DNA of 32,465 bases from Bacillota bacterium (GCA_030527285.1 JAUNBC010000002.1:1-32465); one strand, 5' to 3'; counted from the stretch's first letter, positions 17,567 through 25,899 are shown. The notes: a model not told the origin generated them from the letters alone. Numbers and translations are program-made.

Positions 17567-18601
17567 TCATTTATTCTTGTCTTCGATCGCGCGCGACATT
17601 TCCGCGGCGATGTACTCCATCAATGATACGGTCTTATCATAGCTCATGCGCGTGGGGCCGATCACGCCCACCGTACCGGCCTTCTTGCCGCCCACGAAAT
17701 AATTAGCCACCACCATCGAGCAGTCATCAACGCCGCGCATATCCAGCTCCTCGCCGATAGCCACGGTGATATGCTGGCCGCCGCCCAGATCGAGCAGCTT
17801 CTTCACCTGCGCCTCCTGCTCGAGGAAATCGAACACGCTGCGCAGCTTATCCACGTCGCGGAACTCCGGCTGCGCCAGCATGCGCCGCATACCGCCGGTG
17901 AACACCTTTTGCCCGGTCTGCTGGGTGCGCGCCTGCTCGAGCATTTCCATGGCCTGACGCAAACTGCGCTCCTGCAATTCCAGATCAGCCATTATATCCC
18001 TGAGATAATTATAGCTCACGCGGCTGATATCTATGCCCAGCAAATGCCGGCGCAATTTATTTTCTATCTGCGCCACCTGCTGCGGCGTGACGCTATGCGG
18101 CAGATCGATCAGCTTATGCCTGAGCAGGCCGGTGGAAGCCAGCAAAACCGCCAGCACCTTGTCCTCGCGTATTTGCACCAGCTGAATATTCTCCAGCGTA
18201 CCGCTGCCCTCGGCGGACATAGTGGCCAGCGCCGGATAATTGGTCAGCCGCGAGATCATATTGCAGGCCGAGCGCATGAATTCATCCATCTCGCTCAGCT
18301 CGTTCAAATGACTGACCAGCGCCTCCTTGATCTGCGCCTTCTCGGCATGCGTGAGCTTTTCCGGGCTCATCAGGTTATCGACGTAATAGCGATAGCCTTT
18401 GTCGGAAGGAACGCGGCCGGCGGAGGTATGCGGCTGCTCGATATAACCCTCCTCCTCCAGATCGCTCATCTCATTGCGAATGGTGGCGGGGGATACGCCG
18501 AGATCATATTTTTTGGCCACGGCACGCGAGCCCACCGGCTCGGCATTGGCGATATAATCCTTGATGATGGCGTTTAGCACCTGCTTTTTCCGCTCATCCA
18601 T
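17567..18601 (-). CDS. hrcA: Heat-inducible transcription repressor HrcA
   Basis: This repressor binds CIRCE operators and keeps the dnaK operon low at normal temperature; its folding depends on GroEL in studied species. The N-terminal winged helix shows ILNAIIKDYIANAEPVGSRAV-like sequence and SPATIRNEMSDLEEEGYIEQPHTSAGRVPSDKGYRYYVD, all family signatures. An in-frame GTG at 18625 lies inside the CIRCE element itself and precedes the AGGAGGTGA Shine-Dalgarno, so it cannot be the start. The ATG at 18601 gives MDERKKQVL and 344 residues, the normal length. The gene heads its own operon and so autoregulates. Confidence 0.97.
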   Translation of the reverse strand: MDERKKQVLNAIIKDYIANAEPVGSRAVAKKYDLGVSPATIRNEMSDLEEEGYIEQPHTSAGRVPSDKGYRYYVDNLMSPEKLTHAEKAQIKEALVSHLNELSEMDEFMRSACNMISRLTNYPALATMSAEGSGTLENIQLVQIREDKVLAVLLASTGLLRHKLIDLPHSVTPQQVAQIENKLRRHLLGIDISRVSYNYLRDIMADLELQERSLRQAMEMLEQARTQQTGQKVFTGGMRRMLAQPEFRDVDKLRSVFDFLEQEAQVKKLLDLGGGQHITVAIGEELDMRGVDDCSMVVANYFVGGKKAGTVGVIGPTRMSYDKTVSLMEYIAAEMSRAIEDKNK

Positions 18602-18618
18602 AATCCGGCTCACCTCCT

Positions 18619-18645
18619 TTAGCACTCACCGTCTTTAAGTGCTAA
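18619..18645 (-). promoter_or_regulatory. CIRCE operator
   Basis: The 9-bp arms at 18619-18627 and 18637-18645 with a 9-base spacer match the CIRCE consensus (TTAGCACTC-N9-GAGTGCTAA) with one mismatch. It lies just downstream of the -10 box, where HrcA binding blocks transcription. Confidence 0.97.
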
Positions 18646-18649
18646 CAGT

Positions 18650-18678
18650 AATATATACCGCTTTTTGGTAAATGTCAA
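18650..18678 (-). promoter_or_regulatory. Promoter of the hrcA operon
   Basis: On the minus strand TTGACA (18673-18678), 17 bases, then TATATT (18650-18655), followed directly by CIRCE. This is a vegetative sigma-factor promoter. Confidence 0.9.
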
Positions 18679-18712
18679 TAGGTCAGAAATGAAAATTTGA
18701 CCTTTTTTCACC

Positions 18713-18738
18713 AAAAAAGCGCCGCCCAAAGGCGGTGC
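18713..18738 (-). terminator. Intrinsic terminator at the end of the gdhA-hrcA intergenic element
   Basis: The minus strand forms a GC-rich stem from 18738 to 18719 with a TTTG loop and one A-C mismatch, followed by six T residues (18713-18718). It insulates the hrcA promoter from transcription coming from the gdhA side. Confidence 0.8.
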
Positions 18739-18756
18739 AACTTAGGGAGGCGTCGG

Positions 18757-18814
18757 TTTTCCGCAACTTGTTCGAAAAGCCCTGTGCAAACAGGGCTTTT
18801 TCTTATGCGGAAAA
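18757..18814. terminator. Nested bidirectional terminator-like hairpin
   Basis: An inner perfect 10-bp stem (18775-18784 with 18791-18800) flanked by A and T runs could terminate transcription in either direction. It is enclosed by a second 9-bp inverted repeat, TTTTCCGCA at 18757-18765 and TGCGGAAAA at 18806-18814. It lies 17 bp before the next terminator, so the minus-strand transcript would meet two stops in a row. Confidence 0.7.
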
Positions 18815-18824
18815 CTACGAAGTA

Positions 18825-18935
18825 TTTCTGCGGCGAGAAATTTCGGCGCAGGGCAAGGCGCAAAGCGCAGCAATAGACGGAGCCTATTGTGAGCATTTGC
18901 AACGCCGCACTGCGCCGAAAGAGCCGACGCAGAAA
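18825..18935. repeat. Long imperfect palindrome H1
   Basis: Complementary segments stay in nearly one register over 111 bp. The outer 8 bp are 18825-18832 with 18928-18935, the middle 11 bp are 18841-18851 with 18910-18920, and the apical 6 bp are 18871-18876 with 18884-18889, closing a 7-base loop. No credible gene overlaps it. It could be a structured RNA or an intergenic repeat unit; copy number elsewhere is unknown. Confidence 0.6.
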
Positions 18936-18947
18936 CGGCGTATCCCG

Positions 18948-19227
18948 AGGCACATTGAGCTCGAACCGACACGGTTTTGGAGCAAAATCAACGGCATCTG
19001 CCGCATCTATCGTCACTGCACGTAGGAACCGCTACGCACAGCGCCGATAGCTACGCCATCTGCTCGCCGATTTTGCTCCAAAACTCCTGCGTACCCCAGC
19101 GGGATGTATCGCCGTGCTGAGCAAGGCAGCGCGACGACGGCATACCGGTGGTATGTTTAGGAGCGCTAACGCAGCATAGTGCGGCGATACGCCCGCTGGG
19201 GCGTATTGGTTCGAGCCCAATGTGCCT
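18948..19227. other. Three-way-junction-like composite of nested inverted repeats
   Basis: The closing stem pairs 18948-18967 with 19208-19227, 20 positions with a single A-C mismatch. Inside it lie two long hairpins. H3 spans 18975-19083: its base is a perfect 15 bp (18975-18989 with 19069-19083), with further pairing at 19007-19012 with 19045-19050 and 19021-19025 with 19032-19036. H2 spans 19094-19201: pairing is 19094-19103 with 19192-19201, 19106-19114 with 19182-19190, and an apical 19141-19146 with 19150-19155. Together with H1 this fills most of the 669-bp gap between gdhA and hrcA, where I see no gene. Function is unknown; candidates are a structured RNA, a 3' untranslated element of gdhA, or a mobile intergenic repeat. 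Confidence 0.6.
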
Positions 19228-19294
19228 ATGCGCGCCGCCAAAAGCCGTCCGGAGGCGCTTGATCGCGTTAAAACTAAAGCTACGAGCGTTGAGA

Positions 19295-20638
19295 TTAAAC
19301 GATACCCTGAGCGATCATCGCTTCGGCAACCTTTACGAAACCGCCGATATTGGCGCCGTCAACATAGTTGATCGAGCCGTCGGCCTTTTTGCCGTATTCG
19401 ACGCAGGTCTCATGGATATTAGCCATAACGTGCTGCAGCTTCTCGATGACTTCGTCCTTAGTCCAGGACAGACGCTCGGAGTTCTGCGACATTTCCATGC
19501 CGGAAACAGCCACGCCGCCGGCGTTGGAGGCTTTACCGGGCGCGAAGAGGATGCCGGACTCATGGAACAGCTCGATAGCTTCGAGCGTGGAGGGCATATT
19601 CGAGCCTTCGACAACGGCTTTGCAGCCATTGGCGCGCAATCTCTTGGCGTCCTCGAGATCGAGCTCGTTCTGGGTAGCGGTCGGGCAAGCCACGTCGCAG
19701 GGAACTTCCCAAGCGCGATGGCCTTCGCGGTATTCGAAACCGAATTCGGTGGCGAAATCCTTGATCGGACGGCGATACACAGCCCACAGCGGCTTGAGGA
19801 ATTCAAGATGCTCGGCGGTGATGCCGGACGGCACATAGACGAAACCGGCCGGATCGGCGACGGTGACGCATTTGCCGCCCATTTTGTTGACGTTCTCGAT
19901 CAGGTAGCAGCCGACGTTACCGGCGCCGGACAGCGCAACGGTCTTGCCTTCGATGCCGCCCAAACCGGCCTTCTTCAGCATATGGTCGGCGAAATAAATA
20001 ACGCCGTAGCCGGTGGCTTCGGTACGGCCGAGGCTGCCGCCGAAGGGCAAGCCCTTACCGGTCAAAACGCCTTCAAAGCGGTTGACCAACTTCTTATACT
20101 GGCCGAACATGTAACCGATCTCACGGCCGCCCACGCCCAAGTCGCCGGCGGGAACATCGGTGTCGGGGCCGACATGGCGGAACAGCTCGCTCATGAAGGC
20201 CTGGCAAAATCTCATGACCTCGGCGTCGGATTTGCCGATGCCGTTGAAGTCGGCGCCGCCCTTACCGCCGCCCATCGGCAGGCCGGTAAGAGAATTCTTG
20301 AAGGTTTGCTCGAAGCCCAGGAACTTCAGCGTGCCCTGAGTGACATTAGGAGAAAACCGGCAGCCGCCCTTATAGGGGCCGATAGCGCTGTTGAACTGAA
20401 TACGATAACCACGGTTGACCTGAACCTGACCCTTGTCGTCGGTCCACGGTATGCGGAAGCTGACGACGCGTTCCGGCTCGACGATACGTTCCAGCAACGC
20501 ATCCGCCTGATAACGCGGATTAGCGTCGACGAACGGCGCCAGAGAGCCGATGACTTCTTCTACCGCCTGATGGAATTCAGGCTCCGCGGGGTTCTTGGCC
20601 TTGACGTTTTCCATAAATTTCTGGACATCAAAAGACAT
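19295..20638 (-). CDS. gdhA: NADP-type glutamate dehydrogenase
   Basis: This 447-residue enzyme interconverts 2-oxoglutarate plus ammonia and glutamate, the main ammonium-assimilation step in many anaerobes. The substrate-binding GLPMGGGKGGADFNG motif carries the catalytic lysines, and PAGDLGVGGREIGYMFGQYK follows. The nucleotide-binding GAGNVG motif is in the C-terminal half, and the C-terminal VSGMEMSQNSERLSW segment fits the hexameric small GDH family. The ATG has a GGGAGG site. It is monocistronic, with its own promoter and an operator-like dyad. The NADP assignment rests on overall family resemblance. Confidence 0.97.
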   Translation of the reverse strand: MSFDVQKFMENVKAKNPAEPEFHQAVEEVIGSLAPFVDANPRYQADALLERIVEPERVVSFRIPWTDDKGQVQVNRGYRIQFNSAIGPYKGGCRFSPNVTQGTLKFLGFEQTFKNSLTGLPMGGGKGGADFNGIGKSDAEVMRFCQAFMSELFRHVGPDTDVPAGDLGVGGREIGYMFGQYKKLVNRFEGVLTGKGLPFGGSLGRTEATGYGVIYFADHMLKKAGLGGIEGKTVALSGAGNVGCYLIENVNKMGGKCVTVADPAGFVYVPSGITAEHLEFLKPLWAVYRRPIKDFATEFGFEYREGHRAWEVPCDVACPTATQNELDLEDAKRLRANGCKAVVEGSNMPSTLEAIELFHESGILFAPGKASNAGGVAVSGMEMSQNSERLSWTKDEVIEKLQHVMANIHETCVEYGKKADGSINYVDGANIGGFVKVAEAMIAQGIV

Positions 20639-20657
20639 TGATATTCCTCCCTAATTT

Positions 20658-20675
20658 ACTATACTTGCGTATAGT
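20658..20675 (-). promoter_or_regulatory. Operator-like dyad in the gdhA leader
   Basis: Perfect 7-bp arms, ACTATAC and GTATAGT, flank TTGC, about 20 bp upstream of the gdhA start. It could be a repressor site or a short leader hairpin. The minus strand also reads TATAGT here, but no good -35 box lies upstream of it. Confidence 0.45.
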
Positions 20676-20737
20676 TATTGAACTGTTTTGACTGAAAAGG
20701 GCAAAAAAATTTTTCCCGCCCCTTATCCGCCATGATA

Positions 20738-20766
20738 ATTTTACTACTTTTAGCGGCCGAACACAA
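20738..20766 (-). promoter_or_regulatory. Candidate promoter of gdhA
   Basis: On the minus strand TTGTGT (20761-20766), 17 bases, then TAAAAT (20738-20743). This would give a leader of about 95 nt that includes the dyad at 20658-20675. Confidence 0.6.
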
Positions 20767-20838
20767 GCAAATGATGAATATTTCCAATTGTGCAACATCT
20801 TGGGTCAGAGCGGGCGCATCAGGTTCGCCCCATCCCTG

Positions 20839-23800
20839 CTATTGAATGATCAGATTGTCCGCGCCCACATAGTCGCCAAGCAGTTCCAGCACCCGTCCGT
20901 CCAGATCCGCGCCGGCGACACCGGGGAAGCTGTCATAGCGCTTCTCATCGGCGTAGTAGACGCGCACCGGCACCAGACCCGGCGCGGCCAGCAAATAGGA
21001 ACGCGCCTGTTCCAGCATGTCGCGGGCGGCGGCTGAGGGCAAACGCAAATACAGCTTGACCGGGCTTTTGACCTCATCAACGTTGAGCTCGGAATTAGCG
21101 CCGTTGACCTTGACCCGCGCCTTGACCAGCACCACCCGTCCTTCGATCAGCTGCTCCTGCAGCTGCTCGTAAGCGCGCGTGAATACGGTGCAGCGCGTAG
21201 CGCCGCGCGTATCCTCGAGCATGAAATTGGCCATCGGCGCGCCCTTCTTGGTGAAGCGCCGCGTCAGACCGCTGATGATGCCGGCGGCCGTCACCACGCT
21301 GCCGTCGGGCAACTGAGCGATAGCGGCGCTGTCGGCGTTGATCTTCTTATCCAGCTTATCCTGATACACGTCCAGCGGATGGCCGGACACGTAAAAACCC
21401 AAGGTCTCCTTTTCCATATCCAGCAATTCCTTGAAGCTGTACTCCGGCCGTATCACCATCTCCACCTGCGGTTTATGCGCCGCCGCGTCAAGACCGAAAT
21501 CAAACAGCGAGCTTTGCGCGGTATCCTGATCGGCGCGCAGTTTTTTTGACAGCTCCAAGGCGTTATCTATGGATTCGAGCAAGGTGGCGCGCGTCTCGCC
21601 AAAACAGTCCAAAGCGCCGCAGCGTACCAGGCTCTCCAGCATCTTGCGGTTGAGCGGGATGCGTTCGCATAGCTCGCCCAGCGAATTATAGTCGCCGCCC
21701 TGCTCGCGCTCCTCCACCAGCTGCCACACCGCCTCGCGGCCGACATTGCGCACCGCGCTCAGCGCATAGCGGATATTGCCGCCGGCCACGGTGAACTTGG
21801 CGCTGCTCTCATTGATATGCGGCGGCAGCACCTTGATACCCATGGCCTTGGTATGAGCGACGTATTTGGCCACCTGTTCGGCGGAGTCCATCACCGAGGT
21901 CATCATCGCCGCCATGAACTCGGCCGGATAATGCGCCTTCAGCCAGGCGGTGCGATACGAGACCAGCGCATAGGCGGCGCTATGGCTCTTGTTGAAGCCG
22001 TAATCGCCGAATTTCTCTAACTGGTCGAAAACGCCTTCGGCGATCTTTTTGCTGATACCCTGCTTGACCGCGCCATCGACAAAGGCGGCGCGATTGGCGG
22101 CCAATACCTCCGGCTGCTTCTTGCCGATAGCCTTGCGCAGCAGATCGGCCTGCCCCATAGTGAAACCGCCCATCACCTGCACCACGCGCATCACCTGCTC
22201 CTGATAGAGGATAACGCCATGCGTTTCCATCAGGATCGGCTCCAGACACGGATGCGCATAATGCACCGCTCCGCCATGCTTGCCGCGAATATAGTCGTCG
22301 ACCATGCCGCTGCCCATCGGCCCGGGACGGTACAAGGCCACCAGCGCGATGATATCACGGAAATGCTCAGGCTTGAGCTCGGTCATCACCTTGCGCATAC
22401 CGTCGCTCTCCAGCTGGAACACCGCCGCGCTTTCGCCGCGTGACAGCATCTCATAGGTATCCTTATCATCGAGCGGCAGCGTCGCCAGATCCGGCTGCGC
22501 GCCGGTAGAGCGCCGGATATTTTCCAGCGCGTCGTCGATCACCGACAGCGTGCGCAGACCCAGCAGATCCATTTTCAGCAGGCCGCAATCCTCCACCTGC
22601 TGCTTGGCGTATTGAGTGAACACGCTGCCGTCCTTGCTGTCGCGCTGCACCGGCATATACTCGATCAGCTCGCGCGCGGCGATCACCACGCCGGCGGCAT
22701 GCTTGCCGCAATGGCGCGGCATACCCTGTATCTTGGCCGCCAGATCGAGCAGCTCCCGTGATTGCGGATTGGTCTTGTACTCTTGCAGCAGATCAGGGCT
22801 TTTATCCAGCGCCTGCTCTATCGTCTTGACCGCCAGATCGTCTGGCATCAGCTTTACCACGCGGTCAACGTCGGCGTAGGGCATATCCAGCACCCGACCG
22901 ACGTCGCGCACCGCGCCCTTGCTCAGCATCACGCTGAAGGTGACGATCTGCGTGACCTTATCCGCGCCGTATTTCTCCACCAGATAATCGACGACCTCGC
23001 CCCGACGCAGATCGCAAAAATCCATGTCGATATCGGGCGGGCTGATGCGCTCGGGATTGAGAAAGCGCTCGAACAACAGATCATATTTGAGCGGGTCGAT
23101 ATCGGTGATGCCCAGACAATAGGCGATCAGCGAACCGGCGGCGCTGCCGCGCCCCGGCCCCACGGAAATGCCGTGCTCTTTGGCAAAATTGATCATATCC
23201 CAGACGATCAGGAAATAGCCCTGATAGTCCATCTTATTGATCACGCCCAGCTCGTACTCAAAGCGCTCGCGCACCTCGCCGGTGACCGTCTGATAACGCT
23301 GCCGCAAGCCCAGCTCGCATAGATGCCGCAGGTACGAAGGGATATCGAAGCCGTCCTGCACTTGATAGGGCGGCATATACAGCTGACCCAGCTCTAATTC
23401 GACGTTGCAGCGCTCGGCGATGCGCAGCGTATTGGCCAGCGCCTGCGGCTGCCCGGGGAACAGCGCCGCCATCTCCTGCTCGGTCTTGAGATAGAACTCG
23501 TCGTTAGGAAAACGCATGCGGTTTTCTTCAGCGCGCGTTTTGCCGGTCTGTATGCACAGCAGGATATCATGCATATCCGCATCGGAGGCGTCAACATAAT
23601 GCAAGTCGTTGGTAGCGACTAAGCCCAGCTCCAGCTCACGGGCGATCTCGATCAGCGCCGCATTGCTGATCTGCTCCTCGCGCAGGCCGTGGTTTTGCAG
23701 CTCGATGAAGAAATTATCCGCGCCAAAGATCTGCTTATACTCGGCGGCCAAGTCGCGCGCCGCATCAAGCTGACCGTTGAGTATCAGCTCCGGTATCTCG

Positions 23801-24216
23801 CCGGCGATGCAGGCCGAAAGGCAGATCAATCCCTCGCTGTATTGGCGCAGTAATTGATGATCGACGCGCGGCTTGTAGTAAAAACCCTCCAGAAATCCCA
23901 GCGATACCAGCCGACAGAGGTTTTTGTAGCCGGTATTATTCTCCGCCAGCAGCAGCAGATGGCAAGCGCTGTCGCCGATGCGGCCGCTGCGCGAATGGCG
24001 GTCGTTGCAGACATAGACCTCGCAGCCGATGATCGGCTTGATACCCTTTTTACGCGCCGCCTTATAAAAATCGACCACGCCGTACATCACGCCGTGATCG
24101 GTGATGGCGCAGGCCGGCATATCATAGTCCTTGACCCGCTGCAACAGCTGCTCGATGCGCGCCGCGCCGTCCAACAGGCTGTATTGCGTATGATTATGTA
24201 AATGCACAAAAGCCAT
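20839..24216 (-). CDS. dnaE: DNA polymerase III alpha subunit
   Basis: This 1125-residue protein is a replicative DNA polymerase catalytic subunit of the DnaE1 type. An N-terminal PHP domain starts FVHLHNHTQYSLLDG and includes CAITDHGVMYG. The polymerase core has the catalytic PDIDMDF motif with D395 and D397, and YRPGPMGSGMVDDYI. A helix-hairpin-helix segment and a C-terminal OB domain (about residue 960 on) follow. A longer frame opens at 24297, but the ATG at 24216 has an AAAGGAG site and the normal MAFVHLHNHT start. It follows radC by 10 bp, in an LCP-radC-dnaE operon. It could be the main replicase or a second polymerase beside PolC; the window cannot tell. Confidence 0.97.
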   Translation of the reverse strand: MAFVHLHNHTQYSLLDGAARIEQLLQRVKDYDMPACAITDHGVMYGVVDFYKAARKKGIKPIIGCEVYVCNDRHSRSGRIGDSACHLLLLAENNTGYKNLCRLVSLGFLEGFYYKPRVDHQLLRQYSEGLICLSACIAGEIPELILNGQLDAARDLAAEYKQIFGADNFFIELQNHGLREEQISNAALIEIARELELGLVATNDLHYVDASDADMHDILLCIQTGKTRAEENRMRFPNDEFYLKTEQEMAALFPGQPQALANTLRIAERCNVELELGQLYMPPYQVQDGFDIPSYLRHLCELGLRQRYQTVTGEVRERFEYELGVINKMDYQGYFLIVWDMINFAKEHGISVGPGRGSAAGSLIAYCLGITDIDPLKYDLLFERFLNPERISPPDIDMDFCDLRRGEVVDYLVEKYGADKVTQIVTFSVMLSKGAVRDVGRVLDMPYADVDRVVKLMPDDLAVKTIEQALDKSPDLLQEYKTNPQSRELLDLAAKIQGMPRHCGKHAAGVVIAARELIEYMPVQRDSKDGSVFTQYAKQQVEDCGLLKMDLLGLRTLSVIDDALENIRRSTGAQPDLATLPLDDKDTYEMLSRGESAAVFQLESDGMRKVMTELKPEHFRDIIALVALYRPGPMGSGMVDDYIRGKHGGAVHYAHPCLEPILMETHGVILYQEQVMRVVQVMGGFTMGQADLLRKAIGKKQPEVLAANRAAFVDGAVKQGISKKIAEGVFDQLEKFGDYGFNKSHSAAYALVSYRTAWLKAHYPAEFMAAMMTSVMDSAEQVAKYVAHTKAMGIKVLPPHINESSAKFTVAGGNIRYALSAVRNVGREAVWQLVEEREQGGDYNSLGELCERIPLNRKMLESLVRCGALDCFGETRATLLESIDNALELSKKLRADQDTAQSSLFDFGLDAAAHKPQVEMVIRPEYSFKELLDMEKETLGFYVSGHPLDVYQDKLDKKINADSAAIAQLPDGSVVTAAGIISGLTRRFTKKGAPMANFMLEDTRGATRCTVFTRAYEQLQEQLIEGRVVLVKARVKVNGANSELNVDEVKSPVKLYLRLPSAAARDMLEQARSYLLAAPGLVPVRVYYADEKRYDSFPGVAGADLDGRVLELLGDYVGADNLIIQ

Positions 24217-24226
24217 GTTTTCTCCT

Positions 24227-24925
24227 TTAACCGCCCAGCAGGTTTTTTTCGCTGAAGCTGAAGTATTGCATACCGACGGCGATGATATGATCGACAACGG
24301 TGATATTGATATCGCGCAGCAGCGCGTCGATATGGCGGGTCAGCTTGAGATCGGCGCTGGTCGGCCTGAGCGTGCCGCCGGGATGATTATGCGCCAGCAC
24401 CACGCGCTTGGCCTTATGCCGCAGCGCCGTCTCAGCGACGATGCGCGGATAAACAAATACCTCGTCGATAGTGCCGCGATTGATCATCGAGGCTTTGATC
24501 AGCCGGTTTTGCATATCGAGGCAGATCAGATAAAAGACTTCGTAATCGCAGCCAAGAAACAGGTCGCAGACATAGCTGCCGAGCGCAGCCGTATCGGGAA
24601 ACTGCTGACGCGGCTGATAACGGTCTAACTGATAGCTACGGAACAGATCGGGCAGCATCGTCAGCAGGCAGGCGGTATTCGCGCCCACGCCCGGCACCTG
24701 CAGCAGCTCCTCGTAGGCGGCGTCTAAAACGCCATGCAGCGAGCCGAAATGCGCGATCAGCCGATGCGCCAGCTCATTGGTGTCCTTGTAGGGCAGCGCA
24801 TAGAACAGCAGCAGCTCCAGCACCTGATGCGGCTCGAAGGAATCCAGCCCCTCGTTGAGATAACGCTCCTTGAGACGCTGCCTATGGCCGCCGTGCAGCG
24901 GCTTTTGCTTGCGCTCCTTGTTCAT
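24227..24925 (-). CDS. radC: RadC family JAB-domain protein
   Basis: This 232-residue protein has an N-terminal helix-hairpin-helix region with the VPGVGANTA motif, followed by the JAB/MPN metal-binding domain. H179 and H181 in HNHPGG, S190 and D192 make the JAMM motif, so the metal site looks intact. The family's biochemical role is unsettled; an old link to DNA repair is not firmly supported. Its AGGAG site lies in the end of the LCP gene and the ATG is 3 bp past that stop, so the genes are probably co-transcribed. Confidence 0.92.
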   Translation of the reverse strand: MNKERKQKPLHGGHRQRLKERYLNEGLDSFEPHQVLELLLFYALPYKDTNELAHRLIAHFGSLHGVLDAAYEELLQVPGVGANTACLLTMLPDLFRSYQLDRYQPRQQFPDTAALGSYVCDLFLGCDYEVFYLICLDMQNRLIKASMINRGTIDEVFVYPRIVAETALRHKAKRVVLAHNHPGGTLRPTSADLKLTRHIDALLRDINITVVDHIIAVGMQYFSFSEKNLLGG

Positions 24926-24928
24926 CCG

Positions 24929-25834
24929 TTACTCCTGTGCGCCAAAATACCGCAGCAGCATCTGCTGTCCGGCGGCCTCGTCCAGCCGCCAATAGCTGAC
25001 GCCGTCGATATTGGCGAAATCGCCGGCTAAGGTCGCCGCTTCCACCGACTCCGCCGGCGCGTCTTTCATCGCTATCGCCGCGCGCACGATCAGCGCCTTG
25101 CTCATATCGGTATCCACGGCCTCGAACAGGCGCGGCAATATCTGCGGCAGCTTGCGGTATATCCCCGGCTCGGACAGCTTGGCATACAGCGCCTTGAGCA
25201 GGTTCTGCTGCCGCGAAACGCGGGTGATATCGCCCAACTCGTCATGGCGGTAGCGAACGTATTGCAGCGCCTTCTCACCGTCAAGTAATTGCAGGCCGGC
25301 CTCGATGTCGATCAGGCCGTCATAGGTATGATAATACATCCGCTTGTCCACATTGATCTCCACGCCGCCCAGAGCGTCGATGATGCTCTCGAAACCGCCG
25401 AAATCGGTGAGCAGATAATAGTCCACCGGCACCTGCAAATTGCGCTCCACGGTATCCGTGAGCAGCTCCATGCCGCCATAGGCAAAGGAATGATTGATCT
25501 TGTCGCTGCCGTACCCCTCGATCTCCACCAGCGAATCACGCGGTATTGACAGCAGGAATAATTGCTGCGTCGCCGGACGCACATTGGCAAGGATGATCGT
25601 ATCGGCGCGCGGCGCGCCTGCAGCCAGCTGCGTATAATCGGAACCGACCAGCAACAGGTTAAAGCTGTCGTCGCTGACGATCATCCCCTGCTCGCGCGCC
25701 GCATCACGCGACGGTATCAAGGATGGGCCGAGAAAAAATATATACAGTAAATATGCCGCTGCCGCCAAAACGAGCAGCCATAACAGCGTTTTGAAAAAGG
25801 AATGCTTTTTTACACGGGGTTTGTTATTTGCCAC
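24929..25834 (-). CDS. LytR-CpsA-Psr family protein
   Basis: This 301-residue envelope protein has one N-terminal transmembrane helix (about residues 14-34) and an extracytoplasmic LCP domain. Key segments are NLLLVGSD, ADTIILANV, SIPRDSLVEI, KINHSFAYGG and YVRYRHDELGDITRVSRQQ. LCP enzymes transfer undecaprenyl-linked glycopolymers to peptidoglycan or other acceptors. The GTG start has an AGAGG site 8 bases upstream. It leads an operon with radC and dnaE, an odd mix of envelope and DNA functions. Its acceptor and polymer cannot be told from sequence. Confidence 0.93.
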   Translation of the reverse strand: MANNKPRVKKHSFFKTLLWLLVLAAAAYLLYIFFLGPSLIPSRDAAREQGMIVSDDSFNLLLVGSDYTQLAAGAPRADTIILANVRPATQQLFLLSIPRDSLVEIEGYGSDKINHSFAYGGMELLTDTVERNLQVPVDYYLLTDFGGFESIIDALGGVEINVDKRMYYHTYDGLIDIEAGLQLLDGEKALQYVRYRHDELGDITRVSRQQNLLKALYAKLSEPGIYRKLPQILPRLFEAVDTDMSKALIVRAAIAMKDAPAESVEAATLAGDFANIDGVSYWRLDEAAGQQMLLRYFGAQE

Positions 25835-25890
25835 TTCTTTTACCTCTATCCCGTAAAAATAGCGCTCGCGAACTAAACGAGTACCATATG

Positions 25891-25899
25891 ATTATACCA
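25891..25899 (-). promoter_or_regulatory. Extended -10 promoter of the LCP-radC-dnaE operon
   Basis: The minus strand reads TGGTATAAT, an extended -10 element with a perfect TATAAT (25891-25896), 57 bp upstream of the GTG start. No good -35 box is visible, which an extended -10 can tolerate. Confidence 0.6.

Noticed and set aside
18708-19016. 102-codon minus-strand frame in the gdhA-hrcA gap
   Set aside because: It runs through both terminators and half of a long palindrome, has no ribosome binding site, and shows no protein-like pattern.
18735-19025. 96-codon plus-strand frame in the same gap
   Set aside because: It overlaps the inverted-repeat structure and has no recognisable protein features.
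19205-19221. tRNA gene suggested by a T-arm-like hairpin
   Set aside because: No acceptor stem, D arm or anticodon arm can be fitted around it on either strand.
20700-20722. Possible terminator after dnaE made of A and T runs between GGG and CCC
   Set aside because: The stem is mostly A-T with a bulge and no T-tract follows it; it lies downstream of the predicted gdhA promoter, inside the gdhA leader.
24217-24297. 27-residue N-terminal extension of DnaE
   Set aside because: The extension overlaps the end of radC, has no family similarity, and the internal ATG has a strong ribosome site and the canonical N-terminus.
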